DNA of 64,000 nt from Rugalucina vietnamica (GCA_964017185.1 OZ024876.1:36508406-36572405); one strand, 5' to 3'; positions 9,478-20,936 are shown, counted from the stretch's first letter. The notes: generated from the sequence alone by a model not told the origin. Numbers and translations: made by a program.

Positions 9478-10845
9478 ATGTCGTCAGCAGAGGAACGTCG
9501 GGTCGAGGAGAAACTTAGGCAATTCCACGATGACGGTAAGAGTTGTCTATGAATGTCTATGAAAAGTATACCCCCTTGATCCCCAATTTAGTATTGTTTG
9601 TTTGTTTGTGTTCAGGCGTAACGTCCCAGGCGTAACCGCCTTGGCGAGGCGGTTCTAACGTGTACCCACAATCTATGTTTTGAGCAAAAGTAAGAAATAT
9701 ATCAAAGATTTTCCACTGAAAGTTTCAATTTTTACAACTTATAAAAATCTGTTTATTACATGGGCATGTTTTCGTAATGTTTGGGTTAATCGTTACCCAT
9801 TAACTCCATTTCAGGCTCTTACACGGAGTCGTCCACAGTAAAAGTCAGTTTCGCCGAAACGAGGAAACGAAACATCGTTCTGGACGAGGAAAGATTCGAG
9901 GACACGTTCCTCAAGTGTCTCATCTGTCGAGAGAACTATGACGACGACGAGAAAATGCCAAAGATGCTCCCTTGCCACCATACCTTCTGCCTAGATTGTC
10001 TGCAGCAAATGTTTCGTGTAGAGGGAGAGTTTAGACAAACTCTAACCTCAGCGTTCCGGTCCATGCCGGTGGCAGTGAAGATCAGTTGCCCTTCCTGCCG
10101 GGAGGGGATAATCGCATCCGCCATGGAAATTAAGAAATTACCCAACGATCATACTGTACTGGAACTGGTTGCGTTCGTGAAGCAGATCGGTAAAGCGCAG
10201 GTGGCGTACTGTTCGCGGCACCAGTTGCAACCGCTGAACTTTTTCTGTGAACCGTGTATGCAGCCAGTGTGCTGTGACTGCACTGTTATTGATCATAAGG
10301 AGATGAACGGACACAAAGTTGAAAACGTAGACGAAGCGATGAAGAAATACACTCCTGCCTTGGATAAAACTTTAGGCCAAATAGACGACGAGCAGAAAGG
10401 CTTGGAAGAGAAAAGGCGCTCGCTAGAAAAAGCGTTTGAAAACGTTGAGCAAATCCAGAGAGAGCTAGCGGTTCAGATACGCCAGACTTTTGATAGGATA
10501 CGAGATTCAGTTGACGAGAGAGAGCGAGAACTGTTCGAGATTTCAGAGCGCGAGATAGACCGGAAGCGGACATTACTGCGGGACTGCATGAAAACATTGA
10601 CCAATCGCGAAGCAGAATTGAAACAACAGAGAGGAAAATTAGTGAACGCGAAAGAAAACAAGGATTTGGTGAACATGTTTGATCTAAATAAAGCCGCCAG
10701 GGACTGTGTCGACAAAAAAGTCGATATTCCAGTGTCGAAATCATCCGAAGATTTCGCTGTCAGTTTTCAGTTTAACAGTCGACAAGAAGCGGGCATTAGA
10801 ACCAATATATCGAACTTTGGAGATGTTACTTTCAAGTTTGACTGA
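9478..10845 (+). CDS. RING/B-box/coiled-coil (TRIM-like) protein 1
   Basis: Probable E3 ubiquitin ligase of the TRIM type. Spliced model 9478-9535 plus 9815-10845, 362 residues; the intron has GTAAGA and TTTCAG borders and the phase is kept (GAC G|GC). The exon holding the ATG opens at 9459 after TTTTTCCAG. RING: CLIC at residues 54-57, PCHHTFCLDC at 72-81, CPSC at 111-114, with a long insert before the last pair. B-box: Cys152, His155, Cys164, Cys167, Cys172/175, His180, His186. A charged helical region at about 195-310 should form a coiled coil. There is no NHL, SPRY or filamin domain; the protein ends soon after ISNFGDVTFKFD. The gene at 17038 has the same exon layout and similar termini, so the two are likely duplicates. 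Substrate unknown. Confidence 0.9.
9553..9779 (+). mobile_element. Family B element (copy B5) filling a TRIM-like intron
   Basis: ATGAAAAGTATACCCCCTTG, then the GGCGAGGCGGTTCTAACGTG hairpin half, ACCCACAATCTATGTTTTGA and the ATGTTTTCGTAATG end. The 5' end is diverged and includes a GTTTGTTTGTTTGTGTTCAG stretch not typical of the family. It occupies about 227 of the 279 bp of the intron 9536-9814. Confidence 0.75.
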
Positions 10846-11002
10846 ACTTGACTCAAAGGTTGTGCAATTGTTATTTATCATCATGGCTTCCCTTGTTATA
10901 AACTTGTACCAGCGGCATGGTATCTTGTTAAACTCATACAATCATTTTACAAATGTAAACCTCGTATTCTGTCACCTGGAGACATGGGGACCTTATAGTA
11001 TG

Positions 11003-12162
11003 GTACTCGAGCCGGCGTCCGTGTGTGCGTCCTCATTTTCAAAGCTCTTCTTCTCTGAAACTGCTTGCTGCCAATCAAAGCCAAATTTTATATGGAACAT
11101 CTATAGGAAAGGGTTACCTATGTGTATATCAATAATCCAAGTCACATGATCAAGATGGCCACCATGCCCATATATGATAAAACCCTTCAAAAATCTTCTC
11201 CAGAACCGGTGGACTGATTTCATCGAAACTTGGCATGACACATCGATGACTAAAGTACTACAATGTATTATATCATGACCCTTTGATGACCCTGACCTAT
11301 TTTAAGGCAAGGTCAATATAGATCGCCTTTGCATTTGAATGGGGAAAACTGTTAAAATGTAATTTAAAGGAAAAATCTTGCAGAAAATGTGTGTTAGGAC
11401 TGAATACCAATGATTCTGGGAAAGAAATGGACCCAAGGGGCTCCTCCAGCCCCGGGGAAATATTCATGGATATAACTATAATCCTCTGAAACCGCTCGGC
11501 TAGTCAAAGCGAAATTTTATATGAAGCGTCTTTAGAAAGGGGGAACCAATATGTAAATTAGATAATAAAAATCTAGGTCGCATAACCAAGATGGACGACA
11601 TGCCCATATATGGTAAAAACCCTTCAAATATTTTCTCCTCTGGAACCAGTGGACCGATTTCTACGAACCTTAGCATGTACGTAGCATTGATGACTAAAGT
11701 ACTACAATGTTTATATAAATCATGATCTTGTGATGACCTTGACCTATTTTACAGCAAGGTCAACAAAGGTTACCTATGCATTTGAGTGGAGGGAAAAACT
11801 GTTAAGATGTCTTTTAAAGGGGAAATCTTGCAAGAAATGGGCAGTATGACTGAATTTTGATAAAGGTGAAAAAAGGACCCTAGGTGCTCATCTACCCCCA
11901 ACCCAGGCAATATACGTGTATATTATCATTATGTTCAAATTTCGTTTGCATTGAAACCATTTGGCCAATTAAAACCAATTTTATATGAAGCATTTATAGG
12001 AAGCGGGGACCAGTATGTATATAAAAATCCTGGTCACCTTATCAAGATGGCCGCCATGCCCATATAATGAACACAAATCCCAACTACTTTTCTTTTGTCC
12101 AGTGACTCTCGTACTTTCCGACTCTCAGGTGAGCGATTGTTGCCCGTTGGGCTACTTCTCTA
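11003..12162. mobile_element. Family C long repeat (copy C1, degenerate)
   Basis: Family C is built of ~450-480-bp units, each holding CTTCTTCTCTGAAACYGC, CAATCAAAG, AAATTTTATATGGAAC, AAGATGGCCRCCATGCCCAT, CCAGAACCGGTGGACYGAT, and GACCTATTTTARGGCAAGGT. Here the units recur with starts near 11040, 11485 and 11950. The far end keeps ACTCTCAGGTGAGCGATTGT. There is no coding capacity. It follows the TRIM-like gene 1 stop by about 160 bp, so the gene's 3' UTR may run into it. Confidence 0.65.
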
Positions 12163-13258
12163 TAGATGCCAAGTTATTGCCCTTGTTGTTTTACCCACGA
12201 ACACCTTCAATTTTCGTTCATTTTTAGCACTGTTATTTTTAAGCTAATCACTTTAATTCTGTCATTTTTTAAATTTTCAAATTATCTCGCATTTTCATTC
12301 ACGAGCAATGGCCTATTTGCATTCTCAATCCCAGGCTACTAATATGCCTTTGGGATTATAACGTAGTGAAAATCACCTACTCAGTGGGAATTAATTATAC
12401 GAATGTCGGGATATTGTTGGCTTGAAAAAATGTAAGGGGGCATTTCGTGGAAAATGCTCAGCCGTAGAATCATTATTGCCTAACCTCCTTACATTATAAA
12501 ACCGGCCCACCATGAAGTTATTTCAAAGTGAAGGGACCATTTTCAAAATAAAGGGGCAATTTTGCCCATGGCTCCTTCCAAAATTATCCCTGGGAATATA
12601 AGATACTTGTTTTGACATATTATCATTATGCATGGTATGTCAATTTACTTTGGGTTTGTATCCTGCGTCTTATGTTGGAACAATTTAGTCCAAGAAATAA
12701 AGGCGACAGATGCTCAAGAAATGTGGATCAAAGAGAAATCAGTTTGATATTTGTTTACAATCTACAATTTAAAATATCATTTTCAAGAACAATAAACAAA
12801 AAATAAACATTAGCGCAAGATGCAGGAACAAATACAGTGGTCAGTATGCGGTCACATTGCCTTCTATGTCATCATAAACTTTTTAAGTCTAAGCTACTTG
12901 TCAATTCTGTGGTTGGGTCGGGGATGGTTATCATGACTGACCTCACAGATTGGTAGTTTATTTGAAATTTTCACTATTGAACTTATTCTATGTGCTGTTC
13001 TATATGTATTTATTCCAATTGTTAATCATTAAATCAAACTCAAACAACTAGTTTTCTTGTTTCAAGCATGTTACCATCTCAGACGATTCTATTACATAAA
13101 AACTGCGCTCATGTTTCATTTTATCATTTCGTGCTGAAAAGTATATCAGTTGTCTGCAAGTACACTTGCTTTTGCACCACTTCCTTTGGGTAATGAAGTA
13201 GAAATATACATTTTATCAAAACATTAGCTATATCGCGGGACAGACGCATAAACTCCAG
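12163..13258. other. Intergenic, nothing recognised
   Basis: AT-rich DNA with no convincing exon, RNA gene or family member. Confidence 0.5.
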
Positions 13259-13360
13259 GGCCCAGTTGTTCAAAATTAACGACATCATTAGCTAACGATT
13301 CGTTAAAATTTCAAACATGAATATTACAAAAACATAAAATGTGAGAATCGTTTGCAATCT
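13259..13360. mobile_element. Family G fragment
   Basis: GGGCCCAGTTGTTCAAAATT followed by AACGACATCATTAGCTAACG and CGTTAAAATTTCAAACATGA matches the left half of the element at 5940-6152. Confidence 0.5.
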
Positions 13361-13428
13361 CCAAATCAAAACAACACTGTAAGACATTCCATTAACTACG
13401 CGACTCTTCAACGCGCTATCCGATGATA

Positions 13429-13567
<139 letters not shown>

Positions 13568-13689
13568 CAGCCTTCAAAGCTAGACTCAATTGCAACATCT
13601 CCTGCGCATACTACACTGGCTCTAGATTAGGGCAAATATATCACGCGCGTTTACGGCTCAACTGCAGTTCTTTGCACCAACACCCTAAG

Positions 13690-13734
13690 GGTTTTTTTTT
13701 TTTTTTTCTTTCTTTTTTTTTTTTTTTAAATATC

Positions 13735-13780
<46 letters not shown>
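13690..13780. repeat. T-rich duplicated block
   Basis: Two poly(T) runs, each followed by AAATATCACT, at about 13691-13736 and 13737-13788. Looks like a small tandem duplication of a T-tract with its flank. Confidence 0.7.
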
Positions 13781-13782
<2 letters not shown>

Positions 13783-13984
13783 ATCACTGATCTAAAAATG
13801 GGCCTCTGCTCATGCATATAACTTTTGGCACATGATTCAACAGCGCATATGGCTCCAACTTCCTTCATATTACCGTGACTGAAGGTATGCAAGTGTTCTC
13901 AGGTCTAGGCCGGTTCAAAGGAAAGAAGATGCAGGAAATTACGCCCCACCTAAATGTACTGATTGGGCTGAAATGTATGTATGT

Positions 13985-14089
13985 TTAGAGAGAAAACATT
14001 GAAAAAAAAAAAATATTTTTTCAATGAAATTTTCAATTTTTGCTTCTGAAAATATCTGTTAATTGCATGGGCGTGATTTCGTAAATGCG
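13985..14089 (+). mobile_element. Family B fragment (B6)
   Basis: Only the right arm: TCAATGAAATTTTCAATTTT, TGCTTCTGAAAATATCTG, ATTGCATGGGCGTGATTTCG, TAAATG. Confidence 0.55.
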
Positions 14090-15250
14090 ATATGCACTCT
14101 TAACCGCTCGGCCACGGCTCAAACGCATATCACAATTGCTACAGACTAAGTGTTACAACCTAAAATTTTTATCTCATTTACCCGTACCCCTTCTAATAAG
14201 CGCACGTACTCCAATAATACGCGCACATACACCTATAACGAGCGCATTTTCTAGACTTGTAATGAATGAATCCTGGAAATCTGTAAAATATGTCACTGAT
14301 GCTAAATTATGAGCAAGGCCACTGTATACACATTTCCGCCATTTGTTTCCCTCGCAAAGGTTTGCATGTATGCTAAGAAGTATCCCATTACCCCACTATT
14401 CGCAGTGTGCGCATATAAGAACGGATACGGCGGTAGAGAATAAAGTATCCTATCGCGGGCCTCTTACTATATGCAAATATGCGAAGCGAATCGCTTCGAT
14501 TATTATGCCGCCCCAGGCCTACACTCAACGACATTGCAGACGACAATAAATGATCCGCATAATATCGGCTTTAGTCAGTGCGCATGTGCCTTACTCATTT
14601 CCTTTAATATGTCAGCAACAAAAAAATAAGTATTTTCTTCTTTTTTCGCTTTCGGGGACATAACCTACGATTAATGAAGGGCTGTTAATTACTGGGTCAT
14701 TTACGGAGAATTTTCAGGTCCTACGGTCAAGAAACGTCAAATCTGACGGTAAGATACATTTGTTATTTGTCGGACTTAAATGCTATTTACTGTACAAACA
14801 AGGTTATAAAAATAAGGTTTATGCACTATTCACAAATTTAAACATTCTACATAGGCCCTACGGGGCATCAAGAAGTCAGCCTAGGGTCGCGAGTTCGAGC
14901 ACGGGAACTTTTCTAGTCTTCCGGTTTGAGATTTTAAATCTTGGGCTCGTCTTCATATGATCATGCTTGTTGAGTAGAGCGTTAATTGAATGCGACCGCT
15001 ACCGTGACGTGATCCTGTTCATGATAAAACCTTGTTTTTCTAGTATATATTTACATAAAGATTTGCTCAACAAATTGAACAGGAATCGCTACCGTTAAAA
15101 CCCAGAAAGGACAGCACAGAACGAAACATGATGTTTTACAACACACATAAAGAGGAAGGTGACTGGCTCTTTCCAAAATTGGTAGTCATCCGAGTAGCAT
15201 CAACCAAAAGTAACGGTGACGAGTATAACAGAGAGGCATCCAGAATAAAC
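14090..15250. other. Intergenic, nothing recognised
   Basis: A run of diverged CGCAC repeats at about 14200-14250 and a box-B-like GGGTCGCGAGTTCGAGCACG at 14883 are the only marks. No gene. Confidence 0.4.
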
Positions 15251-15251
15251 G

Positions 15252-15426
15252 AGCCGCCTCATGAGAAAACCAACAATCTGCATATGCGAGGCGATTCTAA
15301 CGAGTACCCACAATCTATGTTTTGGAGCAAAAATAAGAAAAATAGGTATACCCCTGCAAACCCTGTGTTTAGCTGTAAAAAATGGGGTTCAAGGCGGTAT
15401 ACAAGTCACGGACATGTTATCCTGAT
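15252..15426. mobile_element. Chimera of a family A end and a family B arm
   Basis: 15252-15284 is the left end of an A element (GAGCCGCCTCATGAGAAAAC, CAACAATCTGCAT). It runs straight into the right half of a reversed B element (GAGGCGATTCTAACGAGTAC to GGACATGTTATCCTGATG). The join falls at the shared GCGAGGCG-type core sequence, which may have allowed recombination. Confidence 0.7.
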
Positions 15427-15508
15427 GCGGATTTGTCTTCTGTGATTATCTGTTCGGTTCCAATAGAAACTTGAAAGAATACAATCCATGGACTCACTGT
15501 GAGGACCA

Positions 15509-15705
15509 GGGAGCTCGGTGGCGTAGTGGTAGAGTGTCCGACTCCGAATCGAGAGGCCCTGTGTTCGATCCCTACTGACGTCATCGTGTTGTGTTCTTGA
15601 GCAAGACACATTAACTCCCTATAGTACTGTTTAAACCCAGGAAGCGTTGGCTCCGTCCCGACATGACTGAAAAATTGTTTACTGGGACATTAAGCCTCAA
15701 CACAA
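15509..15705 (+). mobile_element. tRNA-derived SINE, group S2 (complete copy)
   Basis: Box A-like GGTGGCGTAGTGGTAGAG and box B GTGTTCGATCCCTAC at tRNA-like spacing, then a body with GTGTTCTTGAGCAAGACACA and GTACTG..TTAAACCCAGGAAGCG, and a tail CCCGACATGACTGAAAAATT, ACTGGGACATTAAGCCTC. Other S2 copies are at 25070 and 55620, with a tail fragment at 23406. Confidence 0.75.
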
Positions 15706-15717
15706 CATCCCTGCCTG

Positions 15718-15785
15718 TCCAAGATGCGAACTTGGACACACAATGTCTGATGACTGTGTGTCCAAGTTCGCATCTCTTGTGAGAG
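15718..15785. repeat. Hairpin-forming inverted repeat
   Basis: CAAGATGCGAACTTGGACAC and its near-perfect complement GTGTCCAAGTTCGCATCT, with CACA/TGTG extension and a ~12-bp loop. Arms are about 23 bp. It directly follows the S2 SINE; element family unknown. Confidence 0.7.
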
Positions 15786-15905
15786 CCAGGGACTAATTTC
15801 CCTCCTGGCGCACCCCCCTAAATAATTCAGATTCAACAAAGCACTGTGAGGACCATCGGATATTAGTATAAGCACATTAAAATGTGCCTGGCACTCCTGC
15901 ATCAT

Positions 15906-16329
15906 TGAGACATTTTTTTTAGTTAAAATATCAAAACACGTGGGTTTGTTAAAGTATTTACTATAATTTTACATAAAACTCGTACAATAACACCATTGAT
16001 CAGAAAACATTAAAAAATATGCGAAGGTGTAGTAGTCAGTACAAACACCTTGAAATCAAAGGTTTAAGCTGGCCTCGCCTTTTGAATATTATATGTAACA
16101 AAGTCCCTGATTGGTGAATTCAAAAATTAAGTTGTAGGTATAAAATATATGCCATGATCTAGTTTAACGAGCGGGCAATCCTTCAAGCTGATTAATAAAC
16201 ATTTTCGCCTCAACGAACGTATTAGTTTTTGCAAATATATTATATATCTTATTAATATTTTTTCTGCTCCAATGCACTTTTCGGTTTTAATTTGTATTTG
16301 ATAAAACCTCGTCACCGGAAAAATAGTTA
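15906..16329. other. Intergenic, nothing recognised
   Basis: AT-rich, no assignment. Confidence 0.45.
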
Positions 16330-16640
16330 GAAGTATAAGACTAGCGCAAAGTATTTAGCAAAGCAAAGTAACTCAAAGCAGAATAGAGCTGAGCTGAGCT
16401 GAGCTGAGCAAAGCAAAGCTCCAGCAAAGCAAAGCAATGCTTTAGCATAGCAAAGCAGAACAGAGCTGAGCTGGGCTGAGCAATGCGAAGTTAAATCAAA
16501 AACTGAGGAAAACAAAGTAGCAGAGCAAAGCAAATCAGAGCTGAGCACAGCAGTGCGAAACAGAACAGAAAAAGCAAAGCCAAGAAAACAAAACAATTCA
16601 AGTAGAACATATTTCTATGTAAAGTAAAGCAATACAGAGC
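16330..16640. repeat. Pentamer low-complexity repeat (AGCAA / GAGCT)
   Basis: About 300 bp made largely of drifting pentamers: GAGCTGAGCTGAGCTGAGCA, AAAGCAAAGC and variants. The minus-strand frame across it is an artefact of the repeat. Confidence 0.85.
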
Positions 16641-16805
16641 ACAGAAATAATAACGCAGAAAAATGGAATCGAAAATTTCTTAAGAATCTTTTCGCTACGA
16701 GCCAAACACATGCACTGGAACGGACCCTGGGTATTCGTGACTTATTATGTGCCGTTGTTATTTTGCATTCATCACAGTCGCACCGATACACCCCGATTAC
16801 GATTA

Positions 16806-17010
16806 ACTCTTTTAAGCCTGGCGTCCCTTTTATGGGACATAGACTAACAAAATAGCCCAAGATGTGACGCCGATCTGTTTGCTTAGAGAATTGTCATCGA
16901 AAAATTGAATAAAATTTAAAAAATCTCTCCTGGCGCCCCTCAAAATGAAAGTGGACTCATCCTAATGATAATGATGGGAAAATCCATTCGTCAAATATGG
17001 GCTTTATACT
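16806..17010 (+). mobile_element. Family F element, partly deleted core
   Basis: AAGCCTGGCGTCCCTTTTAT, GGGACATAG, AATAGCCCAAGATGTGACGC, then AAAATGAAAGTGGACTCATC and GATAATGATGGG. Compared with the copy at 24112-24347 the central GCGGCGT palindrome is reduced to GACGCCGA. It ends just before the first exon of TRIM-like gene 2. Confidence 0.6.
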
Positions 17011-17037
17011 TTCAGCCAATCCACCTAACTTCCAGAA

Positions 17038-19003
17038 ATGGCGACAGCAGAAAAGAGGGTTGAATACAGGTCCTTTAAAGAAGGCGTAATGAGCCCTACA
17101 TCAAAACAAACATTTGCAGGTACACATATTCCAAAATACCGGCGTTCCGGAGTTAAGCACCTGATTCCGGCGTTTCGGTTGGACGCGGTGACATTGTGCC
17201 CTAAAGAAATAGATGGGCTGCTTATGCTTATACACTGACCATCTGATTACTGGTTGACCACTCAGGTCTGAGCCTGCCCAGGAAAGGTGGTTCAAGTCAA
17301 ACCATTCATACGTATAAGCTTTTTGTGGCTTAGATAGATTGTTATATATCAAGCCCTTTGTTGGATGTCATGGCATCTTCGTTATGAAATCGAGGCAACA
17401 TCCCGACATGACCTTAGCTGTTGACTGGGACGTCAAGCATCAATTCAAACAAACCAACAAACAAAAGTTTGAGGTTCTAGATTGAATAGAAAATTATAAA
17501 TCGTGTTACAAGTGTCACCTTACTGTATTCAAATATCAGTTCAACCCATGTATGCAAACAAAAACGGCCATTTTGTGTGGCAGAAATCTTGATATTTGCC
17601 ATGCAGGAACTATCTATTGAGACCCATATTGCTCTTTGTCGGAAGTTGCAATGCGCTTATATATAATATATTTTTTCGCGTTTTCTATCACAATACTTAC
17701 ATTCAAAACATCAATTATTTCTCTTTATTCAGACAGTTGAAACTTTGTGCATGTGGATAGCTAAAATTAATGTTCTATGTTCATTAAAGGAACAGCGATC
17801 GTGTTTTCATATTGCTTGAGACGACACTGAGAGTTACTATCTTTGCAATATTTCTTTTCAGAAATGAGAAATAATCCACCTATCATCACAGCCCACAAGC
17901 TTATTTTCGACGAAGAGTCATTTGAACAATCCTTTTTGAAATGTGCCCTTTGCCACGAACGATATAATCTCTTTGAGAAATCCCCTCGACTTCTGCCATG
18001 TCATCATTCGTTCTGTTTCGACTGCATCCAGAAGTGTTTCCAGAAGGAGGCTGCCCACCGTCAGAGTCTGGCTCCCGTCTCGGGGAGTGGTGTCCCCTAT
18101 GCCCTGTCAATCAGCTGCCCCACGTGCTCCACATCTTTAATCACCACCGAGGAGGGGCTTCAACAACTCACCACGGACCACCGAGTTGTCCAGCTGCTCG
18201 ACTTTATAGGAACCACTGACAAACAGACGGTTGATTACTGTTCCAGCCACGCTTCACAACCGCTTAACTTCTTCTGTGAGATTTGCGTGACACCAATCTG
18301 CAGAGACTGTACAGTTATTGACCATAAGTCATGTTCCGAAAAGCAGATGGTTTTTGACATAGACAGTGCGGTGCAAAAGTATCGACCCGTTTTAGATACT
18401 GGAATTAAGGATATGGAAGATGAAGCTAAATCACTCAAAGAGAAGAGAGAAACGTGTGAAACAGCGGTAGAGAAGATGAAAACTGGGAACACTGATATTT
18501 GCAAAGAAATTAAGGAAGTTTTTGAGAAATTGCGTAAGGCGTTAGATGATCGCGAGCAAGAGTTGATAGACATGGCTATAAGTCACTCTGGCAAAGGATC
18601 CGAAAATATAGAGGAAAAGATTAAGCTGATAAAAGAAAAAGAAGCTTTGGTTAATGAGACAATTGTTTCGTTACAGCAAGCTAAGGCGGCTGGAAAAGTG
18701 AAGGAAATGTTCTCGATTCACCAGAAGGTCAAGGACTACAAGAAAGAAGCGCCAGTTACTATTTCTGAAATTTATATGAGCGATCAGTCGAGCTGCACTT
18801 TCAGTGGAAAAGATGACAGTACTTTGGTTTCCAGAATCTCAAACTTTGGGGATATTTCAGTGTCGTCGACTCGGTCTGAGCGTTCTGGTTACAGCTCATC
18901 TCTGACCAATGGGTATGGGTCAAGTCGATATGGTGGGAGTTCAGATACTACATCAAGATATGCGTATTCAAGCAGATATATACCTAGAACATACAGATAT
19001 TAA
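17038..19003 (+). CDS. RING/B-box/coiled-coil (TRIM-like) protein 2
   Basis: Probable TRIM-type E3 ligase, 407 residues. Model: 17038-17119 plus 17862-19003, GT-AG intron, phase kept (G|AA ATG). The short first exon (MATAEKRVEYR) parallels MSSAEERRVEE of gene 1. RING: CALC at residues 55-58, PCHHSFCFDC at 73-82, CPTC at 113-116. B-box: Cys154, His157, Cys166, Cys169, Cys174, Cys177, His182; the final His seen in gene 1 is absent (HKSCSEKQ), with Cys185 nearby. A coiled coil spans about 195-320. RISNFGDISVSS matches the end of gene 1; a Ser/Gly/Tyr/Arg-rich tail of about 45 residues (SSRYGGSS, YSSRYIPRTYRY) is added. No NHL or SPRY domain. The model is firm; the ligase role is by family. Confidence 0.9.
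17206..17455 (+). mobile_element. SINE-like repeat, group S3, in the TRIM-like 2 intron
   Basis: GATGGGCTGCTTATGCTTAT, GACCATCTGATTACTGGTTG, CTGAGCCTGCCCAGGAAAGG, GGTTCAAGTCAAACCATTCA, TGGATGTCATGGCAT and a tail CCCGACATGACCTTAGCTGT, TGACTGGGACGTCAAGC. The same succession occurs at 21058-21336. No clear box A/B, so it may be a SINE body lacking its head. Confidence 0.6.
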
Positions 19004-19034
19004 TTTCTGGTGGTACCATTAAAAGACATAGGCA

Positions 19035-19040
19035 TAATAA
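19035..19040 (+). promoter_or_regulatory. Possible polyadenylation signal of TRIM-like 2
   Basis: AATAAA about 32 bp after the stop codon. Plausible but close; other AT-rich hexamers follow. Confidence 0.25.
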
Positions 19041-19421
19041 AATGCTCAACTGTGATTTTACATATTCAAAAAGGGTTCACTGTGATTTCAGAAAGTGGAT
19101 TTTCATTATTTGTATTTTATGTTGACCTCCATATTTCTCTTGCCAGAAAGCCAGTTTATTTTCAACAGCAGAACACCCAAGTTTTCGGACATTTTACTTT
19201 TGTGCTTCAGAATATTACTTTTTTACTCATTGCTTATTGAATTTAATTATGTCTCAAGAGTCGCGCTAACTTTTACTCTTTTTTTTTGTACATATTATGT
19301 TAGTGATATAACGTGTACATCTGATGCTTGTTATATAAAATATGCCCTGTATTTTCTGACTGGTTGCTTATCAGAAAACCTTTGTCCAAAGTCACACACA
19401 CTTGCACATACATATACAGTG

Positions 19422-20936
19422 ATTTTTAAAGTTGTAAAAAAATGAAAATTTTCTGTAGAAAATTGATATTTTTCTTATTTTTGCCCAAAACATAGATTTT
19501 GGGTACATGTTAGAACCGCCTCGGCGAGGCGGTTCTAACGAGTACCCACAATCTAAGTTTTGAAGCAAAAATAAGAAAAATAGGTATACGCCTGCAAATC
19601 CCAGTTTATTATATTAAAGTGGGGTTTAAACACGGCTAACAAACCTTTAAATGCGTAACCGCGGTTAAGAAAAGAAATCCGATTCACGCCTTTTCCGGTT
19701 AAGCATCAGATGACCAACAAAAGGTAAACAAACTTTTGCAACTCGTGTTTCAGAGTAAAATATTTTGATTCGAAGACAGATATGATAATTCTCTCAATGC
19801 TATTTTATCAGTTAGACATTGCAATATTTGGATCCCAAAGGATTTCCAGAAACTTTTCTTTATAATCGTGATTTTTATTCCCTCCTTCAAATACATGTTG
19901 GGATTGCCTTGTACATGAAGAAAATGTGGGTCAATTGCAGGGATATTTTTTAGATATCCGCCAATTACGTCCATATTAACGGCTAGCAATACAGCGTGCA
20001 GATGATTTTAACATTGTGCGAGGTCTGTTGACAGTTTTGTTGCCTCTGGCCACTGCATTCTATGCATATGTGATTAAAAGCTGTGTCAACAATTTGGTTA
20101 CGAATTTAATCATTAGAATGATAGCAATATAATCAACATAAAACACATGTATAAAAGTTTTTGTTATTGTTAATAGTTTTACGCTTAAGTTTTATTTGTC
20201 ACATTCTCTCGTCCTCTCTGAATGGGTTCTAACTCAAATTGGTGTGTTTGTGATATTTGCAGTGAAAATGTTTGATATGAAATAATACAAACAGTCTATG
20301 TAATACAATAATTCACATGCATGATAATCCTGTTCATGACGACGATTTTACAGCATTATGTATACTTTATTTGCTTTTTCCTGGTTTTATGTCATTCAAA
20401 AATTAAATAACATAATTTGAACCGGTGGAGGTTTCTAAAATATCTTGAAATATATCCTTCATATTTTAATGATTAAATGCGTAACCATCTTTTCCTTCCC
20501 TTCAAATCGGTAATACCGGGCACTAACACAACGAAATTTTGGCACAGACATCAGTTGCAATTTATTTAATATATACTGTAAATTTGTCGTGGAACAATCA
20601 CTAAAATTCGATATTTACCAGCAAATTGTCCAATTTTCAGTTGTATTTCGCCGACTTTGGCCTTGTTGTAACACCAGGTTCGAAGGAGGGAATAAAAAAC
20701 TCAAAGACCATCAAATTATTTTGCGACCTACTTTGGTGCTGACTAACAATAGTAAATAAGTGACAAAATAGCATTCATAGATAATCGATACATTTCTGTA
20801 CTAAAATATACTAGTAGTGTATGTTTTGTTTACCTTTTCTTGGTCCGCATATGCGTATCTTAACCGGCGGTTACGCATTTAAAGGTTTGTTAGCCGTGTT
20901 AAAGGGGGTATTCATTGCACGAACATGTTTTCCTGA
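19422..20936 (-). mobile_element. Family B element (B8) split by a nested transposon
   Basis: Left part: GAAAATTTTCTGTAGAAAAT, CAAAACATAGATTTTGGGTA, full GTTAGAACCGCCTCGGCGAG hairpin, AAGAAAAATAGGTATACGCC, up to GTGGGGTTTAAA at 19630. The right part resumes at 20899 with TTAAAGGGGGTATTCATT, GAACATGTTTTCCTGAT. Removing 19631-20898 and one TTAAA rebuilds a normal B element. Confidence 0.8.
19631..20898. mobile_element. Nested inverted-repeat transposon (family N), non-autonomous
   Basis: 1268 bp with near-identical terminal inverted repeats of about 41 bp. The left end starts CACGGCTAACAAACCTTTAA and continues through ATGCGTAACCGCGGTTAAGA; the right end is its complement. A TTAAA duplication of 5 bp flanks it (19626-19630, 20899-20903) inside family B copy B8. 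The interior is AT-rich with only a 79-codon minus-strand frame (19750-19989) that I do not recognise, so it lacks a transposase. CAC ends with a 5-bp duplication recall Transib-type elements, but the rest of the terminal heptamer does not match, so superfamily is open. Confidence 0.8.

Noticed and set aside
10286..10744. 152-codon minus-strand frame opposite TRIM-like gene 1
   Set aside because: Antisense shadow of a strongly supported coding exon with RING and B-box residues.
17130..17175. Possible 5S rRNA-like GTTAAGCAC segment
   Set aside because: Only about 10 bp resemble 5S rRNA; the internal promoter boxes are missing.
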